Source of the DNA: Cryptomeria japonica
Taxonomy: Eukaryota > Streptophyta > Pinopsida > Cupressales > Cupressaceae
Direction: 5' to 3'
NCBI RefSeq assembly: GCF_030272615.1
Contig: NC_081413.1
Location: 560,978,445-561,042,444, forward strand
Length of the DNA stretch: 64,000 nucleotides
Shown piece by piece: positions 55,286 through 64,000 of this stretch (position 1 is the stretch's first letter; every line of letters begins with the position of its first letter). The notes under the pieces were generated by a model, which had not been told where the DNA came from, made no database searches, and worked only from the letters and a program-made list of their open reading frames with translations. Made by a program: the position numbers and the translations under genes.

Positions 55286-56719
55286 TTAATATCTATGCAA
55301 GTGCATAGCATTGATAGGTTCTTTAAGAGGCGTACCATCTACATCCGCTATTTTGTAAGCACCTGATCCATAATCCTCAATGACGATAAATGGTCCAAGC
55401 CAATTAGGACTAAATTTTCCCTTTTCGGCCGGCAAGGCATTCACATTGCGCTGATTCTCATAAAGGACTAGATCACCTACTGAGAAGGAACGTTGAATGA
55501 CCTTATCATTATAGCTTCGTTGTAGAGTTTTGTGATACGCTTGGATATGCTCAAGAGCGTTTATACGCTGTTCATCAAGCATCTCAAGCTGTTGAAGTCG
55601 TTGTTCTCTATAAGAGTCATCATCTACTATACCTTTAAGAGAAACCCTAAGTGATGGAATTTCTAACTCTAAGGGCATAATAGCATCAGCACCATAAACA
55701 AGATTATAAGGAGTAGTTCCCGTAGAAATTCATACACTAGTTCGGTATGCCCAAAGAGCGTAGATTAGCTGGTTACTCCAATCCTTACCATGCTTATTTA
55801 CAGTTTTACGAAGAATTTGTTCAATTATCTTATTGGATGATTCGGCTTGACCATTTGACTGAGGGTAATATGGTGTAGAAAATCGATGTTTGATATGATA
55901 TTTCTCGAGGAATTTCTTCACATCCTTGTTCTTAAATGATGTTCCATTATCTGAGATAATAGTGGAAGGTATCTCAAATCGAGAAATAATGTTTTCTAGA
56001 AGAAATTGACAAATCACTTCAGCAGTAGTAGAGCGAAGGGGAATAGCCTCTACCCACTTCGTAAAGTAATCTGTTGCGGTTATAATGAAGGTGTGTCCTT
56101 GAGATGAAGGAGGAGAGATTTTTCCAATAAGATCCAAACCCCATGTGGAGAAGGGCCAAGAAGCTACTTGAGAGCGAAGTTCTTGGGCAGGAGCATGAAT
56201 TAGGTTATTGTGTTGTTGACATTGATGACATTTCTTAACAAATGAAAAGGAATCCTTTTGCATAGTTTGCCAATAGTATCCCATACGAAGCAATCTATGA
56301 ACCAAGGATTTGCCCCCAAAATGCCCCCCACAGGCACCTGAATGTGCCTCTTCAAGAGCAATAGGGATTTCCGACTTGTTAAGACAACGAAGGAGAAGAC
56401 CATCATAACCCCTTCGGTACAGGACATTAGAAAGGATGATATACCTAGCAGATAGCTTGCGGATTCTAGCCCTAGTGTTCCTATTAGTAGAATCAGGGAA
56501 GGTACCATCGGTCAAATATCGTATGATATGGGAGAACCATTCATCTGAATCTACAAAGTCACAACATGTTACCAAGCTAGAATCATCTTCAATAGCTGGA
56601 GACATAAGATTGTGAATAACGAAGTTAAGATCGACCATAGGGTCCTCTAAAGATACTAACGAAGCCACACATGCCATGGCATCTGCATGTCGATTATCTT
56701 TTCGAGGAACAAGTTCCAT
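55286..56719 (-). CDS. Gypsy integrase (with end of the second RNase H)
   Basis: Two open frames. 56719-55730 (329 codons): the end of RNase H (VPRKDNRHADAMACVASL), then the integrase zinc domain (HSGACGGHFGGKSLVHRLL, CHQCQQHN) and the core with WGLDLIGK (Asp), TIISDNGTSF (Asp) and YYPQSNGQAESSNKII (Glu), an intact DDE triad, ending at a TGA after WAYRTSV. That stop is probably a CGA change, since related proteins have Arg there. 55678-55286 (130 codons): the C-terminal domain with FSVGDLVLYENQRN, KFSPNWLGPFIVIEDYGSGA, YKIADVDG and LHRY, a GPY/F-type ending. Confidence 0.85.
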
Positions 56720-57331
56720 GGTATAAGAATCAAAATTTTGTAATAAAGAGATAGCAAGGTCTTTATATTGTGATAATTTGTCCTATTTTGCTTGATATAT
56801 TCCTGTTACTTGTCTTATAATCAATTGCAAATCTCCATAGATATGTATGTGTTTTATATTAAGAGCTAAGGCTGCTTTTATTCCTGCTATAAGAGCCTCA
56901 TACTCAGCAATGTTATTGGTACACAGGAAGTTTAGACGATATGATAAGGGAATAGGTTTCTTTGTAGGAGAAACCAGAACAACACCTGCCCCCGATCCCG
57001 TACGACACTTAGAGCCATCAAAGTATAACTCCCAAGTTTCATCTTTCTCTATAGAAAGAATGAAGTCATCAGGAAAAGACTCAGGGTTAGGGAATGAAAA
57101 AGGTGAAGGGGCCTCAACTAAGTGATCGGTCAATGCTTGTCCTTTAATTGCTCTTTGTGAAACAAATTTAAGGTCAAATTCAGTTAACATCATAACCCAC
57201 TTAGCTAGACATCCTGATAAATCAGTTTTAGAGAAAAGATGCTTCAATGGATCAAACTTAACCATGACGTGGACTTCTGAATTTAAAAGATAATGTCTCA
57301 ATTTCTGAGTCGCAAACACCACAGCCAAGCA
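56720..57331 (-). CDS. Gypsy RNase H end and second (archaeal-type) RNase H
   Basis: The open frame 57328-56783 begins with VVFATQKLRHYLLNSEVHVM and KWVMMLTEFDLKFVSQRAIK, the end of the first RNase H, then after a spacer (ESFPDDFILSIEKDETW) a second RNase H starting LYFDGSKCRTGSGAGVVLVS (catalytic Asp), NNIAEYEALIAGIKAALALN (catalytic Glu) and IHIYGDLQLIIRQVTGIYQAK (third Asp, YGDLQL where YGDSQL is common). A TAG at about 56780 (CAG change likely) separates it from the VPRKDNRHAD end. Dual RNase H is typical of the Tat/Ogre lineage. Confidence 0.85.
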
Positions 57332-60300
57332 TTATTTTTCTATCGCAGAATATCGGGTCTCATAATCGAGTAAGGTACGACTTATGTAATACACCGGACA
57401 CTCCTTACCATCTTTATCATGTTGTGCTAACAATGCTGCAAGAGCATGAGAAGAAGCAGCTGTATACAAGATAAAGGGTTTAGAAGGTTCGGCAGGTTGA
57501 AGAATAGGAGGACTAGCCAAATACACTTTTAAATCTTCAAATGCTTGCTGACAATCCTCATTCCACTGAAAAGTGATATCCTTTTTAAGAAGTTGAGTAA
57601 AAGGAAAGGTACGATCCGCAAGTTGAGACACAAACCTACGAATAGCTTGAATCTTTCCTTGTAATCTTTTAAGTTGAGAGACATTTCGAGGAGGTGGCAT
57701 GTTAACGATAGCATCTATTTTCTTAGTGTCCACCTCAATCCCACGATGCGAAACTATGAATCCTAATAGTTTTCCACTATCCACACCAAAAACACATTTT
57801 CGGGGATTCAAGCGCATGTGATATTTATGAATTCTTTCGAAGATTTGATGAAGGACTTTAACATGATCCATGCAAAGAAAGGATTTAGCCAAAATATCAT
57901 CAACGTAATCCTCTAAAATCTTATGCATATAATCATGAAAGATAAGGGTCATCGCTCGTTGATAAGTTGCACTGGCGTTTTTAAGTCCAAAAGGCATCAT
58001 TATCCAACAAAACGTACCCCAAGGAGTGGTGAAAGCGGTTTTGTATTGATCTTGAGGGTTAATGAAAATTTGATTGTAGCCTGAAAAACCATCCATGAAG
58101 GATAAGAGGGCATGTCCTGCCGTAGAGTCAACTATCATGTCAATGTTTGGAAGAGGAAAATCATCTTTTAAAAAAGCCTTATTAAGATCCCAAAAGTCGG
58201 TACACATTCTTATTTTGTTATCTGGTTTAGCCACAGCGACAATGTTTGAAATCCATGGGGAATAGTCAATAGGGCGGATAAATCCAGCCTCCAATAATTT
58301 TTCAATCTCAGCTTTAACAAGCAGAGCTATCTTAGGATTCATTTTTTGAATCTTTTGTTTCATGGGCTTAGCATCAGGAACTAAGACAATATTATGAGTA
58401 ACAATCTTAGGATCTATACCAGGCATGTCAGAATATGTCCAAGCAAAGATCTCAGGGAATTCATGCAATAGTTCTTCATATTGTTTCTGTTCCTCTTCAT
58501 CCAAACATTTTCCAATTTTAATGATTTTTTCTTTGTTGCAAGGATCCATCTTAACATCGAGGGTATCACTTATGAGGAGATTACTTTGTTGAGGAGTATC
58601 TTTTAACTGAGGGAATTCTTTCACAATCTTATCGTTATCAATCTCTTTTCCAAAATAAGCTTCAGTGTTCAAACAATAAGGGAGTCCCCTATTGTGATGA
58701 TAACGAGGAAGAGTGTCATAGGCTCCCAAGAACTCAGCTAAAGCATCATCGGTAGGGAAGATATCTAGAGCACAATCACCTGAAGAATCCTCATCAATAT
58801 ACTCAGGGTGTTGTATTGATAAAGATGTAGAGATAGCATTAACACTAATGCATGGTCTTTTAGAGGCTTTAGTCCGTCTGTAGGGATTATAGCCAAGTCC
58901 AAAGGCATAATGTTGAAAATTAGTCTCTAGAGGAACTCTAATCCCTTGTTCATTAGCACCACAACCTTTTCCATGATACCCATGCTTAGCAAAAATGCGA
59001 AAACCACGACCATAACGATCAGCCATTTCAGGAAGAGAAGGTGGTTTTTCATAAGACAAAGAATCAAACTCTTCATGATTATAGATGTGAGAAGAGGAAG
59101 TTTGAGAAGCGGCCACAAAATTATTACTCATAGCTTCAGGCAGGGTTGATTGTTTTTTAGTTTCTTCTTTCTTTTCAACTTTGTGATTCTCAATTTCTTC
59201 CTTCTTTTCAACCTTAAGTTCTCTAGAAGGAATCTTATATTCACCCACAAAGGTAGGATTAAAATCAAGAGATCCCCAATCATCTTCTGCGAGAACCTTC
59301 TCAGGATCAAAATCTTTTTTATGTGTAGTTTCAAGTCGAGAAGGATTTTTTTCAGGAGTTCCGGATTCATCCAAAGGATTTTGATCATCGGAAAGCGAAG
59401 ACTCATCGATAGGTTTCTTGTTTAAAGAGTCATCACTAGACGAAGATGGCTTAGAAGAATCTCCTTTGGAATTAGATGTTTGTAGACAAGCTTGAAAATT
59501 AGTATCTCCCATCAAAGTATATGTCTTATTGTTATAAATGAATTTAACTTGTCTATGCAATGTAGAGGGGACAGCTTGCATGCTGTGAATCCAAGGCCTC
59601 CCTAATAACAAGTTGTATGTTAAATTTCCTGGCATAACATGGATAGGAGTAGGAAAAGTAACAGGTCCCACTGTGAGAGGTAAGGTGATGATACCCAATG
59701 AAGTCTTAGCCACATTGTCAAAGCCACGAATAGAACGAGAGTCAGGCTCCATAAGAGATGTATCCACATTCATCTTATGTAATAGATTGATGCTACACAC
59801 ATTAAGGCCAAAGCCATTATCTACTAGCGTTCGTCTTATAGCAGTGTCTTTCATGACAACCACAATCATCAAGGGATCATATTGTTGTTGGACTTCACTA
59901 GTAGGCAACTCATCTTGTGTAAACACAATTTGAGGTTTAGGATTCATCACGAAGTTAACAAAAGATGCTATATTACTAGATGTATTCGGTGGAGGAACAT
60001 TCAAATCTTTCAAGGCATCTTGTAACATTCCATGGTGAGCGGAAGAAGTTTGAATCAAATCCCAAAGGGATATTTTGGCAGGGGTAGTTTTAAGTTGTTC
60101 TATGAGATCATATTCCTTACCCATAACTTGCGAAATACGGGGAGCTTGAGGAAGAATTGGTTGAGGATTAGGAAGCAAAAATGGAATAACAGGAGGAGGA
60201 TTAGGTTGCTTATTATTTCTGGTATGATAAGTATGGGCAACCGCATGATAACTCTCTCTAGTTATTTGCTTAGCATAATTGTAAGGACTTATAGGTTGTC

Positions 60301-60541
60301 TTCCTTGTACGGTGATGATTGGTTTATTCGGAGTACAAAAGGAATCATGATCATACCTCCCTTGGACAGTAAGGAGAGGAGTCTTAGGAATTTGAAAGGT
60401 GGGGGAAGGATAAGCACCTTGGACTTCAAAGAGAGGTTTGTTATATTCATTCAAATTTATCATGTTAACCAACTTAGAAGTCTTGTTTTTGTTTATAGGT
60501 TTCGACAAAGCCACAAAGTCATCAAGGGCATCATCCCACAA
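57332..60541 (-). CDS. Gypsy protease, G-patch-like segment and reverse transcriptase
   Basis: A 1069-codon frame. Residues 35-85: three spaced phrases ending VQG. Residues about 145-220: a segment found before protease in Tat elements (EQLKTTPAKISLWDLIQTSS). Protease at about 222-330: RRTLVDNGFGLNVCS (catalytic Asp241 in DNG form), LLLGRPWIHSMQAVPSTLH. Linker with Ser/Asp/Lys-rich part. G-patch-like segment at about 508-552: YGRGFRIFAKHGYHGKGCG and AFGLGYNPYR. Reverse transcriptase about 725-960: FIRPIDYSPWISNIVAVAK, FMDGFSGYNQIFINPQD (motif A), WIMMPFGLKNASATYQR, LEDYVDDILAKS (YVDD, 879-882). First RNase H from about 1025 (ILYTAASSHALAALLAQ: Asp replaced in TAAS). It ends at a TAA in place of the codon before CLAVVFA. 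No capsid domain or CCHC knuckle is visible. Confidence 0.88.
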   Translation of the reverse strand: MWDDALDDFVALSKPINKNKTSKLVNMINLNEYNKPLFEVQGAYPSPTFQIPKTPLLTVQGRYDHDSFCTPNKPIITVQGRQPISPYNYAKQITRESYHAVAHTYHTRNNKQPNPPPVIPFLLPNPQPILPQAPRISQVMGKEYDLIEQLKTTPAKISLWDLIQTSSAHHGMLQDALKDLNVPPPNTSSNIASFVNFVMNPKPQIVFTQDELPTSEVQQQYDPLMIVVVMKDTAIRRTLVDNGFGLNVCSINLLHKMNVDTSLMEPDSRSIRGFDNVAKTSLGIITLPLTVGPVTFPTPIHVMPGNLTYNLLLGRPWIHSMQAVPSTLHRQVKFIYNNKTYTLMGDTNFQACLQTSNSKGDSSKPSSSSDDSLNKKPIDESSLSDDQNPLDESGTPEKNPSRLETTHKKDFDPEKVLAEDDWGSLDFNPTFVGEYKIPSRELKVEKKEEIENHKVEKKEETKKQSTLPEAMSNNFVAASQTSSSHIYNHEEFDSLSYEKPPSLPEMADRYGRGFRIFAKHGYHGKGCGANEQGIRVPLETNFQHYAFGLGYNPYRRTKASKRPCISVNAISTSLSIQHPEYIDEDSSGDCALDIFPTDDALAEFLGAYDTLPRYHHNRGLPYCLNTEAYFGKEIDNDKIVKEFPQLKDTPQQSNLLISDTLDVKMDPCNKEKIIKIGKCLDEEEQKQYEELLHEFPEIFAWTYSDMPGIDPKIVTHNIVLVPDAKPMKQKIQKMNPKIALLVKAEIEKLLEAGFIRPIDYSPWISNIVAVAKPDNKIRMCTDFWDLNKAFLKDDFPLPNIDMIVDSTAGHALLSFMDGFSGYNQIFINPQDQYKTAFTTPWGTFCWIMMPFGLKNASATYQRAMTLIFHDYMHKILEDYVDDILAKSFLCMDHVKVLHQIFERIHKYHMRLNPRKCVFGVDSGKLLGFIVSHRGIEVDTKKIDAIVNMPPPRNVSQLKRLQGKIQAIRRFVSQLADRTFPFTQLLKKDITFQWNEDCQQAFEDLKVYLASPPILQPAEPSKPFILYTAASSHALAALLAQHDKDGKECPVYYISRTLLDYETRYSAIEK

Positions 60542-60550
60542 AGCATAATC

Positions 60551-60861
60551 ATATCAGTTAAAAGGTTTTTCTTTTTATTCAAAAGGAGACATCTCCTCAT
60601 AGAGAGGATTATTGAAAACAACCATGTTACTAGATTCAGGGGAAGAGTGGATAGGAATGTATCCTTGAGAGGAATCATTCGACTTATCTTTCTCATCACA
60701 CCTAAATGGCATAGTAACAAGGTTTATGAGCTTTTGGTAAAATGAAGGTTTAGCATCCTTAGGGTTCAAAAACTCATCTAAAGCTTCATCTAATTCATCT
60801 TGGCTATACTCATAATAATCATCAAATGCATGAACATTTTGCAAATAAAAATCTGACATTT
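60551..60861 (-). CDS. Short N-terminal ORF of the gypsy element
   Basis: From the ATG at about 60861 (MSDFYLQNVHAFDDYYEYSQ) the frame encodes an acidic stretch and KPSFYQKLINLVTMPFRC, ending at a TAA near 60576. A frame continuing past this TAA and a TGA joins the 1069-codon frame. It is therefore the likely true N-terminus of the polyprotein, about 100 residues ahead of the long frame. It is not recognisable as a gag capsid. An upstream open extension to 60958 lacks a better start. Confidence 0.55.
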
Positions 60862-61011
60862 TGAAAAGATTGTATAGAATTGAAACACACGATGCAAAGA
60901 AACACAAGTTCTCTTTTTTTTTTTTTTTTTCTCTTTTAATGAAATGAAATGAAAACACACTAAATCTAGATCTAGATCTAACAAATGCAATGCAAAAGGA
61001 AGCAATGATAA

Positions 61012-61030
61012 GTTCACGTCCGGTTCACCA
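61012..61030 (-). promoter_or_regulatory. Putative primer-binding site of the gypsy element
   Basis: TGGTGAACCGGACGTGAAC on the minus strand, 3 bp after the LTR end. It begins TGG as expected for complementarity to a tRNA CCA end. The tRNA was not identified. Confidence 0.55.
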
Positions 61031-61033
61031 AAA

Positions 61034-62694
61034 TGTGTAGGGGAAAAAGCGAGACTAGGCCAATGTACCTTAATCCTACTTTTTGACACACATTGCGGAA
61101 TACGAAAGAGCCTAGAGATATCGCACAATTGGCTACTTCTTTTGGTGAAAGAGAGAGCCATGGGATATCTATTAGGATTTCTATTCCCTTGTTGAAATTG
61201 AAAGCTAAAATGATACAAGTTCAAACCCTAACCTCAAAATGTAAGTATGAACTAGTAACAAATTTGCATAATTGAGATTAAACAATGAATAGCTGTAAAT
61301 GTAAGGATAAAATAAGAATGCAGATATGTACCTGGAGTCGAAATTGGACTGAAAATGTTCAGGACAGGGGCACGGGCGCCACTATCTTGAAAACTGCACC
61401 GAAAATCACTGTTCTGCACCCTGAAGCACTGTCTGAAAGCTGCCGGAAAGCTGTCTGTCCGGAGGACCAGGGCGCCCAGCGCCTCTGTCCCAGGGACCAG
61501 GGCACCCAGCGCCCCTATCTTGGCAGGACCAGGGCACCCAGCACCCCTGTCCCAGTCTTCTGAGCTACAATTGCACACAGAGCTCTGTCTCAGTCTCCTC
61601 TTTCCGGATCTGTGTCCCGCGGCGTCGTCTGAATCCCGAAACCTGCAATAATATCTGAAAAGGGGGAAGGGCGGCTATATAGGGTTTTGCCTTAGTCAAA
61701 CCCCCGCTTCGGTGATTTCCACCTCCACGAATAGCCAAGTTGTTTTGTAAAATGTATTGTGTGTGCAGACCTAGTGTGTGTGCAAGGTCCAAAATGCAAG
61801 AAAGCAAACTAGAGCAACCTAGAAAGTAAACCCTAATTGCTTGTAAAGGATAATGCAAATGCTCTAAATCAAGATTCAATGTGATCTAAAGCATGAATAA
61901 ATGATATATCAAAGCTTACGTAAGGACATGAAAACAATATGAAATCATACCCAACCCTCAAGGGAGGAGTACAAGCCAATCTTCAGTCGGTAATCTCCTA
62001 TTGTTCTTCAATGCCTTCCAAGCCCTAAATGGATGAATGAATGAATTGGATAGATGCTTGATAGAATGATGTTGAATGTTGTTGAAGTCTTCAAAGATCT
62101 ACTCTTTCGCTGCATATGAAGTCCCTGGAAACCAAAAATCGGATCCTTTCAAATGAGGAAAGAGAGCTTTTATGTATGAAACCCTAGGTCGTAAATTCGC
62201 ATTTTGGCCGACCTAGAAATTGAATATCCCGCCAATTTCTTGGGGTTAAGCTTTATTTTATGATTGGATCGTGCTCCCAAAATTTCAAGAAAAATGTCCG
62301 GGACCATGTTGCACAGGCGCCATGGTCTCGACAACTTTTCACCAAATTTTCAGGGCCGTCGGATATGATGATTTTAGAGAGAATCCCAAAGTTACAGGTG
62401 ATTTCGAGATGTTTAGACCCCGAAACCAAGCCCCCAAGTTCGAAAATAGGACTTAATTAGGGTTTTTGATTAAGTGGTGTGTTGGAGGAATAAAATGCGA
62501 AGGGCACGCTTTAGTGAAAGGGCCCAACTTTATGATGTAGAGAATGATGAAATAAGACCTTAGACCTAATTAATTTGATTAATTAAGTGCTTAAGGAGAA
62601 ATGTAATGCAAAATGCAAAATGCACTAAGGCAGGTGCTAAACTAGGTGTGAAATTGTACCACCCTAGCGAGTGCGTACAATTTAGGATGCTACA
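61034..62694 (-). repeat. 5' LTR of the gypsy element (1661 bp)
   Basis: Same length as the left LTR and collinear with it without gaps. Differences are mostly C/T and G/A. It carries the GC-rich minisatellite at about 61459-61558 and is followed by the CTTTG target duplication at 62695-62699. Confidence 0.92.
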
Positions 62695-62754
62695 CTTTGG
62701 ATCTTTGCCTCAAGTACCTTTAACTTTTTCTTCCAAAGTCCAAAGCTCTGATAC
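62695..62754 (-). other. Leader of copia-3 between primer-binding site and the nested insertion
   Basis: It starts with the right copy of the CTTTG duplication. It would be contiguous with the gag ATG at 49865 if the gypsy element were absent. Confidence 0.7.
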
Positions 62755-62766
62755 CAATTGATAGCT
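62755..62766 (-). promoter_or_regulatory. Primer-binding site of copia-3
   Basis: TGGTATCAGAGC on the minus strand, the standard plant copia initiator tRNA-Met site, 2 bp after the LTR end. A second near copy (TAGTATCAGAGC) lies inside the LTR end. Confidence 0.85.
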
Positions 62767-62768
62767 CT

Positions 62769-64000
62769 GATACTAAATGTTTAGTACAGATGCCAAGCTA
62801 ACAAGATGAGAGGGGGGGGTGAATCATACAAACTTAATCTTCCATAAAAACAATAGATTCAACCTCAGTAACCTTATCAAAAAAACTATAAAGCATGCAA
62901 ACTCATAAACAGATAAGATCACAAAACATATAACACCAAATTTAACATGGAAACCCAAATAGGGAAAAACCATTGTGGGATTTCGGACCCACTAAGAAAT
63001 ATACTCTTCTAGAGTATGCTCGGTTAAAAGCAAATCCTTTTAAAGATTACAAACACATTGCTAGATGTGACCCGGTTAAGGGATTTCCCTTAGATCTGTT
63101 AGGATCTTCACCTTATTAGAAGTTACCTTGTCAAAGGATTTCAAAAACACTCAATCAAAATGTCACCTTGCTAGAGGATTTACAAATAAGACTGTTAAGT
63201 CCACTCGGTTAAGAGATTTTCTGTCACTTCACAAAATAACAGTAATAAAATCTATTTGCAACTTCACATCTAAAAATGCTAAAGTAGATTCTTATTTGCT
63301 CAATACAATCTAGTCATATGACTTATCTTGTCCTTCTGCTAGGCTCTATACTCTGTTTCTCAAACAGGTCCTCAAGCTTTTGTGCTTAGTAAATACTGTG
63401 TAGCATCCCTATACCTACACTTGCCCACATACATTGTTTATCAATAGTTCCTTATTTATAAACATTTTTCCATTTGCTTAATCTCCTTGATCATGTTTCC
63501 CATGATCAATCATAGCCATCAGATCTTCAAACTTGACTAGGTTTAATGTATCCTTCAATCTGAAAACATTTTAGCCCACCTTGGAACTTGCATACATTTC
63601 TTGGAACTTGTTCTAGGGTATTGTGGTTCAATATTAGTTGTAGATCTTGTTGCCGATTTTCCTTTGCCATAGATTCTTTAACAAATTTGATGCATGACAT
63701 ACCAATCATTTAATTAGTTCCAGCTCATCAACTTCCTTCATTAAATAATGCTTTTATTCATTTAATGCATTCTGTTATTACTTGGTTGCAACTCGATGAA
63801 TACTAAACTTCACTCGGTAGACATTCCACCTTCATTAACTAATAGCGATAACCTTAGGGTTTACCGATTAGGTTCTTTTCTTGGTAACATAGTATAGTAT
63901 TATCCTTACAAATGACAACATATGTAGGATATCAAAACATTCTAAATATCATGATCTCATCATAGTATAACTCGGTAATAGTTGCCCATTGAATAACTTA
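62769..64000 (-). repeat. 5' LTR of copia-3, partial (cut by window end)
   Basis: It aligns with 43780-45047 along its length, with a higher level of differences than the gypsy LTR pair. About 0.25 kb more is expected beyond the window. Confidence 0.8.

Larger units (their letters stand above)
49871..62694 (-). mobile_element. Nested Ty3/gypsy element, Tat/Ogre-like, with antisense plant-mobile-domain gene
   Basis: 12,824 bp flanked by CTTTG duplications, with LTRs of 1661 bp each (49871-51531 and 61034-62694). On the minus strand: leader, short N-terminal ORF, protease, G-patch-like segment, reverse transcriptase, RNase H, second (archaeal-type) RNase H, integrase. Two RNase H domains are a mark of the Tat lineage, in which extra antisense ORFs between pol and the 3' LTR are known. 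The plus strand there encodes a plant mobile domain protein. By eye the LTRs differ at about 47 positions (2.8%), almost all transitions, without length change. Confidence 0.9.
43780..64000 (-). mobile_element. Ty1/copia retrotransposon, minus strand, split by a nested gypsy element (copia-3)
   Basis: The 3' LTR is at 43780-45291 and part of the 5' LTR at 62769-64000 (it runs past the window). Between them are a polypurine tract, RNase H, reverse transcriptase, integrase, protease and gag on the minus strand, and a tRNA-Met-type primer-binding site at 62755. A 12,824 bp gypsy element (49871-62694) sits between leader and gag. Reading frames are long, with few lesions, so this is younger than copia-1 and copia-2. 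Confidence 0.88.

Noticed and set aside
59150-60745. Plus-strand open frames opposite the gypsy protease and reverse transcriptase
   Set aside because: They are shadows of the 1069-codon pol frame and show no recognisable domains.

Overview
The window is nuclear DNA from a seed plant with a large, transposon-filled genome. The evidence is plant-type LINEs with an RNase H tail, Ty1/copia elements primed by initiator tRNA-Met, a Ty3/gypsy element with two RNase H domains and an antisense plant-mobile-domain gene, and an F-box/LRR host gene with a plant-like intron. The sparse genes, large elements and heavy decay would fit a gymnosperm, but that is a guess. No bacterial, organellar, rRNA or tRNA genes were seen.

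Layout. 1-2335: 3' half of a LINE (copy A), cut by the window edge. 2336-3806: 3' remainder of an LTR element with a G-patch/zinc-knuckle gag-like region and no pol. 3830-6348 (minus): an LTR, a primer-binding site and a decayed internal region holding an acidic coiled-coil stretch and a small-heat-shock-protein-like stretch. 5970-8190: dispersed and tandem repeats. 10487-11737 (minus): an F-box/LRR gene of two predicted exons, the only convincing host gene. 12924-23380: an old copia element (copia-1) with a 1.2 kb insertion in its 5' LTR and an internally inverted, duplicated coding region. 26215-32240: a nearly full-length but decayed LINE (copy B). 32385-36655: small tandem repeats and otherwise unassigned DNA. 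36656-42566 (minus): a decayed copia element with 450 bp LTRs (copia-2). 43780 to beyond 64000 (minus): a third copia element (copia-3), split by a nested 12,824 bp gypsy element at 49871-62694.

The nested gypsy element is the youngest and most informative object. Its two LTRs are both 1661 bp and differ at about 47 sites by eye; it is flanked by the 5 bp target duplication CTTTG and inserted directly before the gag start codon of copia-3. Its pol (protease, reverse transcriptase, two RNase H domains, integrase) is on the minus strand. Convergent to it, on the plus strand between pol and the 3' LTR, lies a GC-richer gene for a plant mobile domain protein (MAIN/MAIL1-like family) with predicted spliceosomal introns and an acidic and coiled-coil tail. 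A canonical gag capsid is not apparent. Most stop codons in the gypsy element and in copia-3 can be explained by C-to-T change at CGA, CAG or CAA codons, as expected of methylated, silenced elements.

All splice sites, boundaries and family calls come from reading the sequence. No alignment, domain search or expression evidence was available.
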